Part shown: piece after piece, positions 28,935-37,126 of the stretch
Numbering within the stretch: position 1 is the stretch's first letter
Layout: each line of letters begins with the position of its first letter
NCBI GenBank assembly: GCA_030655145.1
Contig: JAURWD010000219.1
Location: 1 to 42,059 of the forward strand
Source: Ferruginibacter sp.
GTDB taxonomy: Bacteria > Bacteroidota > Bacteroidia > Chitinophagales > Chitinophagaceae
Length of the DNA stretch: 42,059 bases
Direction of reading: 5' to 3'
Notes under the pieces: model-generated
Told to the model about the DNA's origin: nothing
The model's database searches: none
The model's input: only the letters and a program-made list of their open reading frames with translations
Translations under genes and position numbers: made by a program

Positions 28935-30782
28935 TTATTTTATTGCCACGCGTACATTCTGATTAGTGTATAATTTCTGGTGTAGCTGGTTAAGTTTTTC
29001 TACCGGTATTTTTATTTGCTTGCGATCATAGGTCATGAGGCCATTGGTTTCTACTTCAACATCAGTTGTTTGGGTATATACCGCGGCGGACAATCCTTTA
29101 TCGATCAAATGGGGAATGCGATCAATAAATTCTGCATACCGTTTCAACAATTCATCGCCGCTTTTAAATGACTGGTAGCCCCAGTTATTTTTTTGCTGCC
29201 AGGTATGATTATCAACCGGTAAACCCAGCCCACCAAATTCACCCAACACCAACACCTTACTTCCGAAAAGCACCGGGTCGGGCATCAATGGTTCAGGATA
29301 ATTGTGCAGGTCAGTTATGTGGCCGGCGTTTTCAAAATTGCCACCACTGGCAGTATTAACGAGACGTGACGGGTCTTTTTTCATCGTCCAGTCCACAATC
29401 TCCTTTGTTTTAAACTGGCCCCATGCTTCGTTAAATGGAACCCAAACAACAATCGAAGGAAAATTGTGCAGATCCTGCATGATCTCCGTCCACTCTGTGC
29501 GGAAGATCTTTTCCGAAGCCTCGGTGCGTTGTTTATCGGTAGCACGGCCATAAATCCCCGGGCGGCTTTCCCACCGGTTTCCCAGGTCACCACTTGGCAT
29601 ATCCTGCCAAACCAACATGCCCATTTTATCACAGTAATTGTACCAGCGGGCTGGTTCCACCTTCACGTGTTTGCGGATCATGTTGAAGCCCATCTCTTTT
29701 GTTTTTTGAATGTCGAAAACAAGTGCTTCATCTGTTGGTGCCGTATACAAGCCGTCAGGCCACCAGCCTTGGTCGAGCGGACCATATTGAAATACAAACT
29801 CATTATTTAATAACATGCGCTGGATGCCATCACTCCCTGGCGCCATGGATATTTTACGCATTGCAAAATAGGATTGGGTTTGGTCTACAACCTTGCCCTT
29901 GCGCATCACCGTTAGTTTGAGGTCATACAGGAATGGATCTTTAGGTGACCATAATCTTGGAGTTGGAATCGACAACACCGCTTCGCTGTTGGCAGCGACG
30001 GTTTGCTCTCCTACTTTCTCTGCTCCTTTCCAGGCAGAAATGCTGACCTGGTCGCCGGGTTGACTGTTGGCAACCGTTGCAAGAACTTTTAGTGATTTCG
30101 CATCGGTGTCCGGCGTTTGCATGGTAGCGCTGATATAGGTTTGTGGCACCGCCTCCACCCATACTGTTTGCCAGATGCCTGTTACAGGCGTGTACCAGAT
30201 ACCGCTAGGGGCTTTTACCTGTTTCCCTCTTGGTTGCGGTCCATCGTCTGAAGGATCCCAGACATTGATGGAAATTTTTTGTTTTCCTTTTTTATTAAGT
30301 GCGGCGCTGATGTCAAACGTGAATGGATCATAACCACCTTCATGACTGCCTACTTGTTTGCCATTTACATACACGGTACATTTCCAATCCACTGCACCGA
30401 ACTGCAGCAGAACTTTTTTACCACTAAAATTTCCTGGCAGGGTGAAACTTCTTTCATACCATAACACACTGTCTTTACCAACGGTTTTACCTACCCCGGA
30501 TAAAGCAGATTCTACGGCAAAAGGGACGAGAATATTCCCCGCATAACTTGCGGGAATGGCCTCCTGTGATTTTGGAAGGATGTTGTATTGCCAGAGGCCA
30601 TTTAAGTTCATCCAGTCACCGCGAACCATTTGTGGGCGTGGATATTCCGGCATTGGTTTCGAGGGATCCACCTTTGCTGCCCAGGGAGAACTTATTTTAT
30701 CCCCCACCAGCTTCCAATCATTCTGAGCCGTGATAAGTGTAGTGGAAGCAACAAACAAAAACAAGGAAAATAATTTCTTCAT
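28935..30782 (-). CDS. GH2-family beta-glycosidase
   Basis: A 615-residue secreted enzyme with a signal peptide (ending LITAQ, residue 20). The GH2 order is clear: jelly-roll sugar-binding domain (about 50-212, WYERSFTLP, VYVNGKQVGSHEGGYDPF), Ig-like domain (about 213-308) and TIM barrel (about 310-610). The acid/base is E452 in PFNEAWG and the nucleophile is E515 in LGEFGG; MIRKHVKVEP near 368 is the usual strand-2 segment. It is shorter than LacZ (no C-terminal domains) and close to secreted GH2 members of Bacteroidota loci. Galactosidase, arabinosidase or other exo-activity cannot be separated by eye. It is the first gene of the four-gene enzyme operon and follows the SusCD unit across a 196-base gap with two hairpins. 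Confidence 0.92.
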   Translation of the reverse strand: MKKLFSLFLFVASTTLITAQNDWKLVGDKISSPWAAKVDPSKPMPEYPRPQMVRGDWMNLNGLWQYNILPKSQEAIPASYAGNILVPFAVESALSGVGKTVGKDSVLWYERSFTLPGNFSGKKVLLQFGAVDWKCTVYVNGKQVGSHEGGYDPFTFDISAALNKKGKQKISINVWDPSDDGPQPRGKQVKAPSGIWYTPVTGIWQTVWVEAVPQTYISATMQTPDTDAKSLKVLATVANSQPGDQVSISAWKGAEKVGEQTVAANSEAVLSIPTPRLWSPKDPFLYDLKLTVMRKGKVVDQTQSYFAMRKISMAPGSDGIQRMLLNNEFVFQYGPLDQGWWPDGLYTAPTDEALVFDIQKTKEMGFNMIRKHVKVEPARWYNYCDKMGMLVWQDMPSGDLGNRWESRPGIYGRATDKQRTEASEKIFRTEWTEIMQDLHNFPSIVVWVPFNEAWGQFKTKEIVDWTMKKDPSRLVNTASGGNFENAGHITDLHNYPEPLMPDPVLFGSKVLVLGEFGGLGLPVDNHTWQQKNNWGYQSFKSGDELLKRYAEFIDRIPHLIDKGLSAAVYTQTTDVEVETNGLMTYDRKQIKIPVEKLNQLHQKLYTNQNVRVAIK

Positions 30783-30843
30783 AGTATATCATTTAGCACG
30801 CAAAAGATGGTGTTCTAAGTTAGTGCGTTTTGTGTTGAAAAAT

Positions 30844-30876
30844 AAAAGCCATGTAGCGAGGGCCTAGATGGCTTTT
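30844..30876 (-). terminator. Candidate terminator between the DUF3823 and GH2 genes
   Basis: A perfect inverted repeat AAAAGCCAT / ATGGCTTTT (30844-30852, 30868-30876) has a 15-base loop. On the minus strand it is followed by ATTTTT, giving a U-rich end to the susC-susD-DUF3823 transcript. Confidence 0.6.
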
Positions 30877-30933
30877 GGGTATCAAAATATTGGATTTAAT
30901 CGCGGTTGATATTAACGACTCATTTTTGATCAC

Positions 30934-30963
30934 AGGTGACCATAATATTTCAGCGTGTCACCT
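30934..30963 (-). repeat. Inverted repeat just downstream of the DUF3823 gene
   Basis: AGGTGAC (30934-30940) and GTCACCT (30957-30963) are perfect 7-bp arms with a 16-base spacer, 15 bases after the stop codon on the minus strand. There is no U tract, so an mRNA-end or processing structure is more likely than a terminator. Confidence 0.45.
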
Positions 30964-30978
30964 ATTCCTTCAGCAATC

Positions 30979-31680
30979 TTAGAAAGTCAGTTTCACCACG
31001 GGTGAAAAGATCCGGTCTTCAACACCTGCAATCTTGAGACCGATGCGGGCGAAAACAAAATTTTGCGTTGGTACAATGTTCGGGATGGTTGCACTGAGGA
31101 TAACATTATTGAGGTCGGTAATGGCGCCACCACCAATGCCAGTATTTGCGATATTGTCTGCGCCAGAAACAAACTGTGTTTTGTTTACATACAGCGTTAC
31201 ATTCTCGATGTCTTTGGCCGTTGCATCTGTTACAATTTTTTCAATCTTGAAATTGCTCATCACCTTACCGCCGGCAGCAGTGATCTGCGGAGTTCGGATG
31301 AGGTAGTAAGGGGTTACTTCCAGGTCAAGCACCTGGCTTCCATTCATGTTGATCGTAACACTGTCCGGTGCACCGGCAGCGGTTTGCTTCCATTTGAAAG
31401 GCCCCTGGCCGTTCGGCACAATAAGCTTGAAGGTACCGTTAAACAGGAGTGAAGAATAAGTTCCATCCTGCGCAAAGGTTTGAACGATGGCGCCAACTTT
31501 TCCAAAACCATATTGGTATAATTCGAATGGTACCCGATCGTGCTCGACGTTGATGGCCTCACCCTGGTAAACAAGTTTACCCTTGAGGCTGGATGTTGGA
31601 GCGTCGAAGTTGTCTTTTTTACAAGAGGCAGCACTGATCATTAGTGCGAGCATCCCGATAAACTGAAATTTGATTCTCAT
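30979..31680 (-). CDS. DUF3823 lipoprotein, accessory to SusCD
   Basis: A 233-residue outer-membrane-type lipoprotein: hydrophobic leader, C20 in SAASCKKD, with charged residues right after the cysteine. The first module (LKGKLVYQGEAINVEHDRVPFELYQYG, cited as LKGKLVYQGE and FELYQYG) starts at about residue 33, and the second at about 125 (VTPYYLIRTP). Both are beta-rich, as in DUF3823 proteins. These are regularly encoded directly after susD and are thought to be surface glycan-binding or structural partners. It starts 81 bases after susD and lies before the candidate terminator, so it belongs to the SusCD transcript. Confidence 0.85.
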   Translation of the reverse strand: MRIKFQFIGMLALMISAASCKKDNFDAPTSSLKGKLVYQGEAINVEHDRVPFELYQYGFGKVGAIVQTFAQDGTYSSLLFNGTFKLIVPNGQGPFKWKQTAAGAPDSVTINMNGSQVLDLEVTPYYLIRTPQITAAGGKVMSNFKIEKIVTDATAKDIENVTLYVNKTQFVSGADNIANTGIGGGAITDLNNVILSATIPNIVPTQNFVFARIGLKIAGVEDRIFSPVVKLTF

Positions 31681-31761
31681 CTTGATTATTTTTAGTTGAG
31701 TTGTTTGCGTTTTTTCACCAACGTTTGGTAACCCAATGGTGCATGGTTTTGTTATTGAACA

Positions 31762-33666
31762 TTATTGGTTTGGTTGCCGTACGATCTTCGGGTTATTTGC
31801 CCGGATATCGTCGCCGATGGCTGAATAGTAGTTTCCAAACTGGAAGTTATTAGCGCCTGTAACGAGTGATGGAAGCACGATCCTGTAAACCCATTTTCCA
31901 TCATTGGCATTACCTGGGTTAAAGTATTTGTAAGCCCACAAAGCGTATGGTTGAGTATTGCGTTTTGTTGCCTTGCCAATGTTTGTTACCAGTTCAGCCG
32001 GTGACATTTTGTTGCCATCCCAAACCTGGTGTGCGATTCTCCAGCGTTTGTGATCAAACAACACATGTCCTTCAAAGGCAAGTTCAGCCCTGCGTTCATG
32101 AACGATGCGATCAAAAGTAATTTCACCCGGGGTTAGTGGTGTGGTTAAACCGGCCCTGGCCCGCACCTGGTTCATGTAACCGGCGGCATCTGCTGACATA
32201 CCCAATTCGAAAGCGGCTTCGGCAGCATTCAATAAAACCTCCGCATAACGGTAACGAATAAACGGCAACTCACTATTGGTTCCACGTGACCCGGAGCCAA
32301 TTGCTGGATCAAGATACTTCCTGAGATAAAAACCACTTTGAGCTGTAAATTCTTTTGCATTGATAGGACCATCGAACCCAACAACCTGTCTCAGGCCTGT
32401 TGTACCTGGAAGCACTTTTTGCTGCCCCCTGTCATCGCCACTGAAAACAGATCCGTCGGCAAGCAGGTAGCCGTTCCAGATATCGACCGGTCTTCCTTTA
32501 AAAGAAGTTCCCGGTAACATCACCGTACCCGCAAGCCGTGCGTCTCTTCCTGCAAATGGATCAACCTGGCTGCTGTAATAGATCGGGTTACCACTTCCGT
32601 CGGTGATGGGAATGGGTGCAAAGCTGTTGTCTAATTTTTCAAAAGACTCAACGAAATTCAGAGAGGGATTGATGCGGCCACCCTCTTCTTCTTCCGCGCC
32701 ATAGCGGGGTTGGTTCCAGCCGGTGAAATAATGCACCTTGCCGCTTTTTAATTTAAAGTCTTCAATAAAGATGGCTTCCGGGTTGTTTCCCTTATCGATA
32801 AAAATACTGGAGAAGTTATCAGCCAGGTCAGCTTTCTTTTGATACAAGCCATAGTTTCCAACTGTGCCGGAAATGATCTCCTTTGCCGCAGCAAGTGCCT
32901 TTGTGTAATAGGCAACTGCCATATTCGCCGGGATGCCTACTTCTCCACCGGGTAACGATACCTGTGGTGTACTGGCGCCATATTTTGCTATAGAACCCGC
33001 ATACAGCGCGGCTCTTGCCTGCATGGCCATGGCCGCACCTTTTGTAGCCCTTGCTGCGTCCGTAGCATTTGCTTTTCCGTCGGTTGGCAGATCACCTTTG
33101 ATCTCCTCAGCTTCCCTGATCACAAAATCATACATCTCCGATTCTTTCGATCTTGCATATTGCAGGTCATCGGTTTTGCCACTGAAGTCATAAGATAAAG
33201 GAGTTAGGATCAGCGGAACACCTCCTAATCTTTTGGTCATTTCGAAATAATAATTCGCACGCAGAAATCTGCCCTCGGCTTTGAACTTCGCCTTATCCGG
33301 TGCGGTGAGGGAGGTAGAAATTTCCAACCGCTCTAAAAACAGGTTAAGTTGGCGAATGTAACCGTAGTCCCAGGTACCCCATTCTCCATAACCCCAACCG
33401 TTCCTTTGCACCAGGAAGGCGCGACCATTTTCAGAAGGAAAACTTTCGCTGAAATCTGCCATGGAATACCAGTCTTTCACCGTTGAAAAATCTACCTGGC
33501 GGTTATACAAATCGCCAAGGACAGACAAGACATTCGCAGGATTTGAAAATGCCAGGTCGGTGGTGATAATGGAGGTAGGCTCCACGTTCAGGAACTCACT
33601 ATCTTTCTTGCAGCCTCCCATACTGAGTACGGTTGCGGCCAGTAAAAGTTTATATATATTTTTCAT
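31762..33666 (-). CDS. susD: SusD/RagB-family outer-membrane lipoprotein
   Basis: A 634-residue glycan-binding partner of the SusC transporter. It has a lipoprotein leader with C19 in SMGGCKKD. The N-terminal SusD-like TPR region (about 20-215) includes FRLRANYYF-type sequence (GRFLRANYYFEM). The C-terminal RagB/SusD part ends with the usual IRYRYAEVLLNAAEAAFE (about residue 470), VRARAGL, ERRAELAFEG and HKRWRIA elements. It is encoded 20 bases after susC. The length is at the upper end of the family, which usually runs about 500-650 residues. The ligand cannot be predicted from sequence. Confidence 0.97.
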   Translation of the reverse strand: MKNIYKLLLAATVLSMGGCKKDSEFLNVEPTSIITTDLAFSNPANVLSVLGDLYNRQVDFSTVKDWYSMADFSESFPSENGRAFLVQRNGWGYGEWGTWDYGYIRQLNLFLERLEISTSLTAPDKAKFKAEGRFLRANYYFEMTKRLGGVPLILTPLSYDFSGKTDDLQYARSKESEMYDFVIREAEEIKGDLPTDGKANATDAARATKGAAMAMQARAALYAGSIAKYGASTPQVSLPGGEVGIPANMAVAYYTKALAAAKEIISGTVGNYGLYQKKADLADNFSSIFIDKGNNPEAIFIEDFKLKSGKVHYFTGWNQPRYGAEEEEGGRINPSLNFVESFEKLDNSFAPIPITDGSGNPIYYSSQVDPFAGRDARLAGTVMLPGTSFKGRPVDIWNGYLLADGSVFSGDDRGQQKVLPGTTGLRQVVGFDGPINAKEFTAQSGFYLRKYLDPAIGSGSRGTNSELPFIRYRYAEVLLNAAEAAFELGMSADAAGYMNQVRARAGLTTPLTPGEITFDRIVHERRAELAFEGHVLFDHKRWRIAHQVWDGNKMSPAELVTNIGKATKRNTQPYALWAYKYFNPGNANDGKWVYRIVLPSLVTGANNFQFGNYYSAIGDDIRANNPKIVRQPNQ

Positions 33667-33686
33667 TGAATGAAGCTTGAGTTAGA

Positions 33687-36600
33687 TTAAAAAGTAATGT
33701 TCACGCCTGCGTTGACAAATTTGTTCTGCGGAAACTGGAGACCGTTGTCATCGTTTACTTCCGGATCAATGTTGTACTGGTGTACATTATCGATGGAAAA
33801 CAGGTTGTAACCATTGAGGTAGAAACGGGCACGCTTCACGACCTTAATGCGGTTCATCCAGCTTGTAGGCAGGGTGTACGCCAACTCGATCGTGCGGGCA
33901 CGCAGGTAACTCACGTTGTGTGCCCAGAAAGTTGAGGAACGATTGTAGTTACTGTGACCGCCTTCGTTGTAGCGCAAGGCCGGGTACTTACCCGGGATCC
34001 AGGCGCTGTTGCGATCGTAGAGATCTTCGCGGTGCCACCTGTCTTCGAAGATCGTATTCAGGTTGCCATCGTTTTGAAATGCCCATCTTGTTTCCCAGTT
34101 TTGAAACCAGGTATAACCAGAAGCCCCGGAAAAATCGGCGTGAAACTCAATGCCTTTATAAGCCAGTGCGATGTTGAAACCGAAGTTGATGTTTGGTTGA
34201 ACACCTGAACCATAACCGATCGGGCGTTGGTCAAAACCTGTGATCTTACCATCACCGTCAATGTCTTTGTAAATGAGATCACCAGGCAGTAAGGTTCTGT
34301 TACCTTGACCGTCGATGTTGACGGTGTAGTTATTAATTTCTTCCTGTGTTTTAAACTGGCCGGATACTTCATAACCCCAATCGATCCTTGTGTACCTGCC
34401 GATGTCGGAGTTACGATACTGATCCCAGGAGTTAAAGAAAGTTGGATTGTAGCGGGACAAATATTTTGAACGTGTGTAGGAAAGATTTCCACCAACCTGG
34501 TACTGGAGATCTCCCAGTTTTCCATTGTAGCTTAATGATCCTTCGCTGCCGTACTGCGCATCGCTGTTAAGGTTCTCATTCGGTAAGGCGTAGCCGATTT
34601 CAACCGGAACCAACACGTCGGTTTTAACACCGCGAAGACCGCTACGTTTCCGGTAGAAATAATCGAAGGAACCGGTGATCTTTCCGTTGAACATACTGAA
34701 GTCAACACCGATATCCGTGATCTTACTTTTCAGCCAGGTGATGTTTGTTGTTGGTGCACCACGATCATTTGAAGTGATGATCGGCTGACCATTTAAGATG
34801 CTTATGCCCGTGTTGTAGTTGTAACCGGCGATGTAGCTGTAAGCCGGTAACCCGAGCGCATTTCCATCATCTCCCAACTCACCATACGAACCCCTGATCT
34901 TGAACTCAGAAAGGATATTGGTGTTGCCTAACCAATTGCGCATAAACCTTTCCTGGGTAACTCTCCAACCTGCAGAAGCACTTGGGAAATAGCCAACCCG
35001 GTTAGCCGGGGCAAACAAATAGGATGCATCCCGACGAGCCGATAATTCGAGAAAATAAGTATTAGAGAAATTGTAGTTGAATCTTCCGATGTACCCGATT
35101 CTTGCCTGGCGATCATCACTATCCTGGTACTGATCTGCAGTCGCAAAATAAATGAGCGGCAGTGCATTCGTGGTAGGCACAGAATGGATCCAGTTCCGTA
35201 GACGTTGGTTCTTGATTCGTTCAGCAACGAAGGTTGCGCCAATGGAGTGATTGCCAAATTTATTATTATAGTTCACCTGTCCCTGGGTGCTGATATTGAT
35301 CTGTTTTACCTGCTCGCGTTCTCTCCATGGGTTAATACTTCCACCTGTTCTCTGGTAAGTATCATCACCTGGATTATGCGTGTAGGTATCGTAAGTATAC
35401 TCGTGATTGTTGAACAGGTAATCAGCAATGTAGTAGGAGTACAATCCCCGCAGGGTAAGACCTTTGATGAAGGGTACTTCATATTCGAGTGTAGCATTTG
35501 CCTGCAATACCCTCCAGTCATTATGAAACCGACCGGCATTTTTATAGTTCAAATAGGCCCAGTTTGTTTCATTGTGTTTGATGTCGTTCAGGTATTCAGG
35601 ATTATCGTTTGCATACGGCCGTTCCAATGGCGTATTGCGCAGGATCGCAAAACGAGCCAGCCAATAATCATCGCCGCCTGGAACACCTGGATTATCCCTT
35701 GTTTCGATGCGACCGTTGACGGCAAGACCGATCTTTAACCCATTCGCAATCTGTGCATTGATGTTTGACTGAAGGTTGGTGCGGCCGAATTTGTACTCTC
35801 TTCCCAACACTGAATTTTGAAACAAGCGTGTGCCGGAAACATAATAATTTAGTTTGTCTGTGCCACCGGTGAAATTGATGTTGGCAGAATACAGCGGCGA
35901 GTTTTTCTTGATGATAAAATCTCTCCAGTTGAAACTTTTATCATATCCAGCTTCAGTGCCCTGCTTCCACTTTTCGAGCACGTCAGGCGTGATGTTGGTA
36001 CTGCCGTAACGGTTTACTTCGGCTTCGGCGCGGTAGCGCTGGTAATCGTAGGAGTTAGTAAGCACATCTGTGAAGCGAGCCCAATTTTGAGCACCCGTAT
36101 AAAGATTTACATTGATGGTATTTGCTGAGTTACGTTTGCCTTGCTTCGTGGTAACCACGACAACGCCATTCGCTGCACGTACACCGTAGATAGCTGCCGA
36201 AGCATCTTTCAAGATGGTGATGCTTTCAATATCGTTGGGCGCAAGGTTATTAAACTGGCCGGCATCCTGTTGAATGCCATCGATTACATACAGAGGATCA
36301 CCCATGTTCCTGATCTGGATGTTGGCGCTGGCGCCGGGTCTTCCATCAGGCATACGAAATGTTACCCCAGGCAATTTGCCTGCAAGGCCGGAGCTTACGG
36401 TTGAACCGCCATGGACCCGATCGAGGTCCTTCGACGTAACGCTGGAAACCGCGCCTGTTATGGATTGCTTCGTCTTGCTGCCGTAACCTATCACGACAAC
36501 TTCATCCATATTTTGTTTCGTTTGTTCCAGTGCGACCACGATGTTTGTTCTGCCCGCAGCTTTTATTTCCACAAGCTGGTAACCGACAGACGAGAACACC

Positions 36601-36881
36601 AACGTCGTCTGACTGTTAGATGCCCTGATCGTGAACGTACCCGACTCATTGGTAATAACGGAGGCGGAATTTTTACCTTTTTCCGTGACAGTAACATTTG
36701 GCATGGGTAGCCCGGCGCTATCTTTTACAACACCGGTAATAGTCACTGACTTGTCCTGCGAGTATACAGCGGAAGCTGTGGTAAAAAAGAAAAACAAAAA
36801 CAGCAGCATTTTTTTCTTCTGCCAAAAGCTAATTGCAGCAAGCGCAATGCAAGGCGAAAAACGCATTGTAGGGGATTTCAT
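33687..36881 (-). CDS. susC: SusC/RagA-family TonB-dependent outer-membrane transporter
   Basis: A 1064-residue importer of glycan fragments, energised through TonB. After the leader (cleavage near YSQ, about residue 42) comes a carboxypeptidase-regulatory-like domain (about 46-125, VTITGVVKDSAGLPMPNVTV). The TonB-box-like DEVVVIGYG (about 131-139), the plug (about 140-250, RNMGDPLYVIDGI) and a 22-strand barrel to the C-terminus ending VNITF follow. There is no STN domain, so it is not the anti-sigma-signalling type; this fits control by the adjacent two-component system. The start at 36881 gives a long leader, and ATGs at 36866 and 36809 are also possible. A LacI-type palindrome lies 30 bases upstream of the first start. 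Confidence 0.97.
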   Translation of the reverse strand: MKSPTMRFSPCIALAAISFWQKKKMLLFLFFFFTTASAVYSQDKSVTITGVVKDSAGLPMPNVTVTEKGKNSASVITNESGTFTIRASNSQTTLVFSSVGYQLVEIKAAGRTNIVVALEQTKQNMDEVVVIGYGSKTKQSITGAVSSVTSKDLDRVHGGSTVSSGLAGKLPGVTFRMPDGRPGASANIQIRNMGDPLYVIDGIQQDAGQFNNLAPNDIESITILKDASAAIYGVRAANGVVVVTTKQGKRNSANTINVNLYTGAQNWARFTDVLTNSYDYQRYRAEAEVNRYGSTNITPDVLEKWKQGTEAGYDKSFNWRDFIIKKNSPLYSANINFTGGTDKLNYYVSGTRLFQNSVLGREYKFGRTNLQSNINAQIANGLKIGLAVNGRIETRDNPGVPGGDDYWLARFAILRNTPLERPYANDNPEYLNDIKHNETNWAYLNYKNAGRFHNDWRVLQANATLEYEVPFIKGLTLRGLYSYYIADYLFNNHEYTYDTYTHNPGDDTYQRTGGSINPWREREQVKQINISTQGQVNYNNKFGNHSIGATFVAERIKNQRLRNWIHSVPTTNALPLIYFATADQYQDSDDRQARIGYIGRFNYNFSNTYFLELSARRDASYLFAPANRVGYFPSASAGWRVTQERFMRNWLGNTNILSEFKIRGSYGELGDDGNALGLPAYSYIAGYNYNTGISILNGQPIITSNDRGAPTTNITWLKSKITDIGVDFSMFNGKITGSFDYFYRKRSGLRGVKTDVLVPVEIGYALPNENLNSDAQYGSEGSLSYNGKLGDLQYQVGGNLSYTRSKYLSRYNPTFFNSWDQYRNSDIGRYTRIDWGYEVSGQFKTQEEINNYTVNIDGQGNRTLLPGDLIYKDIDGDGKITGFDQRPIGYGSGVQPNINFGFNIALAYKGIEFHADFSGASGYTWFQNWETRWAFQNDGNLNTIFEDRWHREDLYDRNSAWIPGKYPALRYNEGGHSNYNRSSTFWAHNVSYLRARTIELAYTLPTSWMNRIKVVKRARFYLNGYNLFSIDNVHQYNIDPEVNDDNGLQFPQNKFVNAGVNITF

Positions 36882-36910
36882 GTAGCGAGTAATTGGTGAG
36901 TTAATAATGG

Positions 36911-36924
36911 TGTAATCGTTTACA
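36911..36924. promoter_or_regulatory. LacI-family-type operator in the susC leader
   Basis: TGTAATCGTTTACA is a 14-base palindrome with central CG; six of seven base pairs are symmetric. It fits the general LacI-family operator form (TGnAAnCGnTTnCA). It lies 30 bases upstream of the susC start in the divergent region. The LacI gene at 21908-22948 is the natural candidate to bind it (inference). Confidence 0.55.
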
Positions 36925-37010
36925 TAATTAATTTCAGTCGTTAATCTTACTTTTAATTATGGCGTAAAATAAAATCATATTTTTGGAGGCGTTCATTCCT
37001 TGCGTATCAT

Positions 37011-37044
37011 AATGTTCTCAAAATGTTTCATTTAATTTTTGAGA
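37011..37044. promoter_or_regulatory. Dyad and direct repeats between susC and the propeller kinase
   Basis: TCTCAAAA (37016-37023) and TTTTGAGA (37037-37044) form a perfect 8-base dyad with arms 21 bases apart, two helical turns. Overlapping it are direct repeats AATGTTCTCA (37011) and AATGTTTCAT (37022), 11 bases apart, with a third AATGTTC at 37101. This is a plausible binding site for the AraC-type regulator at 40276. Confidence 0.4.
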
Positions 37045-37126
37045 TAACAACTTCGAATATGCGACACTAACTGAAGATTTCTACTGCTGCTGATGTTTGT
37101 AATGTTCTTTATTATCACTTGAACTC

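Noticed and set aside
31717..31729. ACCAACGTTTGGT as a second LacI operator
   Set aside because: It is a short 13-base inverted repeat (5-bp arms, odd centre) that does not fit the 14-base central-CG form, and it lies between susD and DUF3823 rather than in a promoter.
35205..35738. 177-codon plus-strand frame inside susC
   Set aside because: It is antisense to the SusC barrel; hydrophobic stretches are a by-product of reading the barrel strands backwards.
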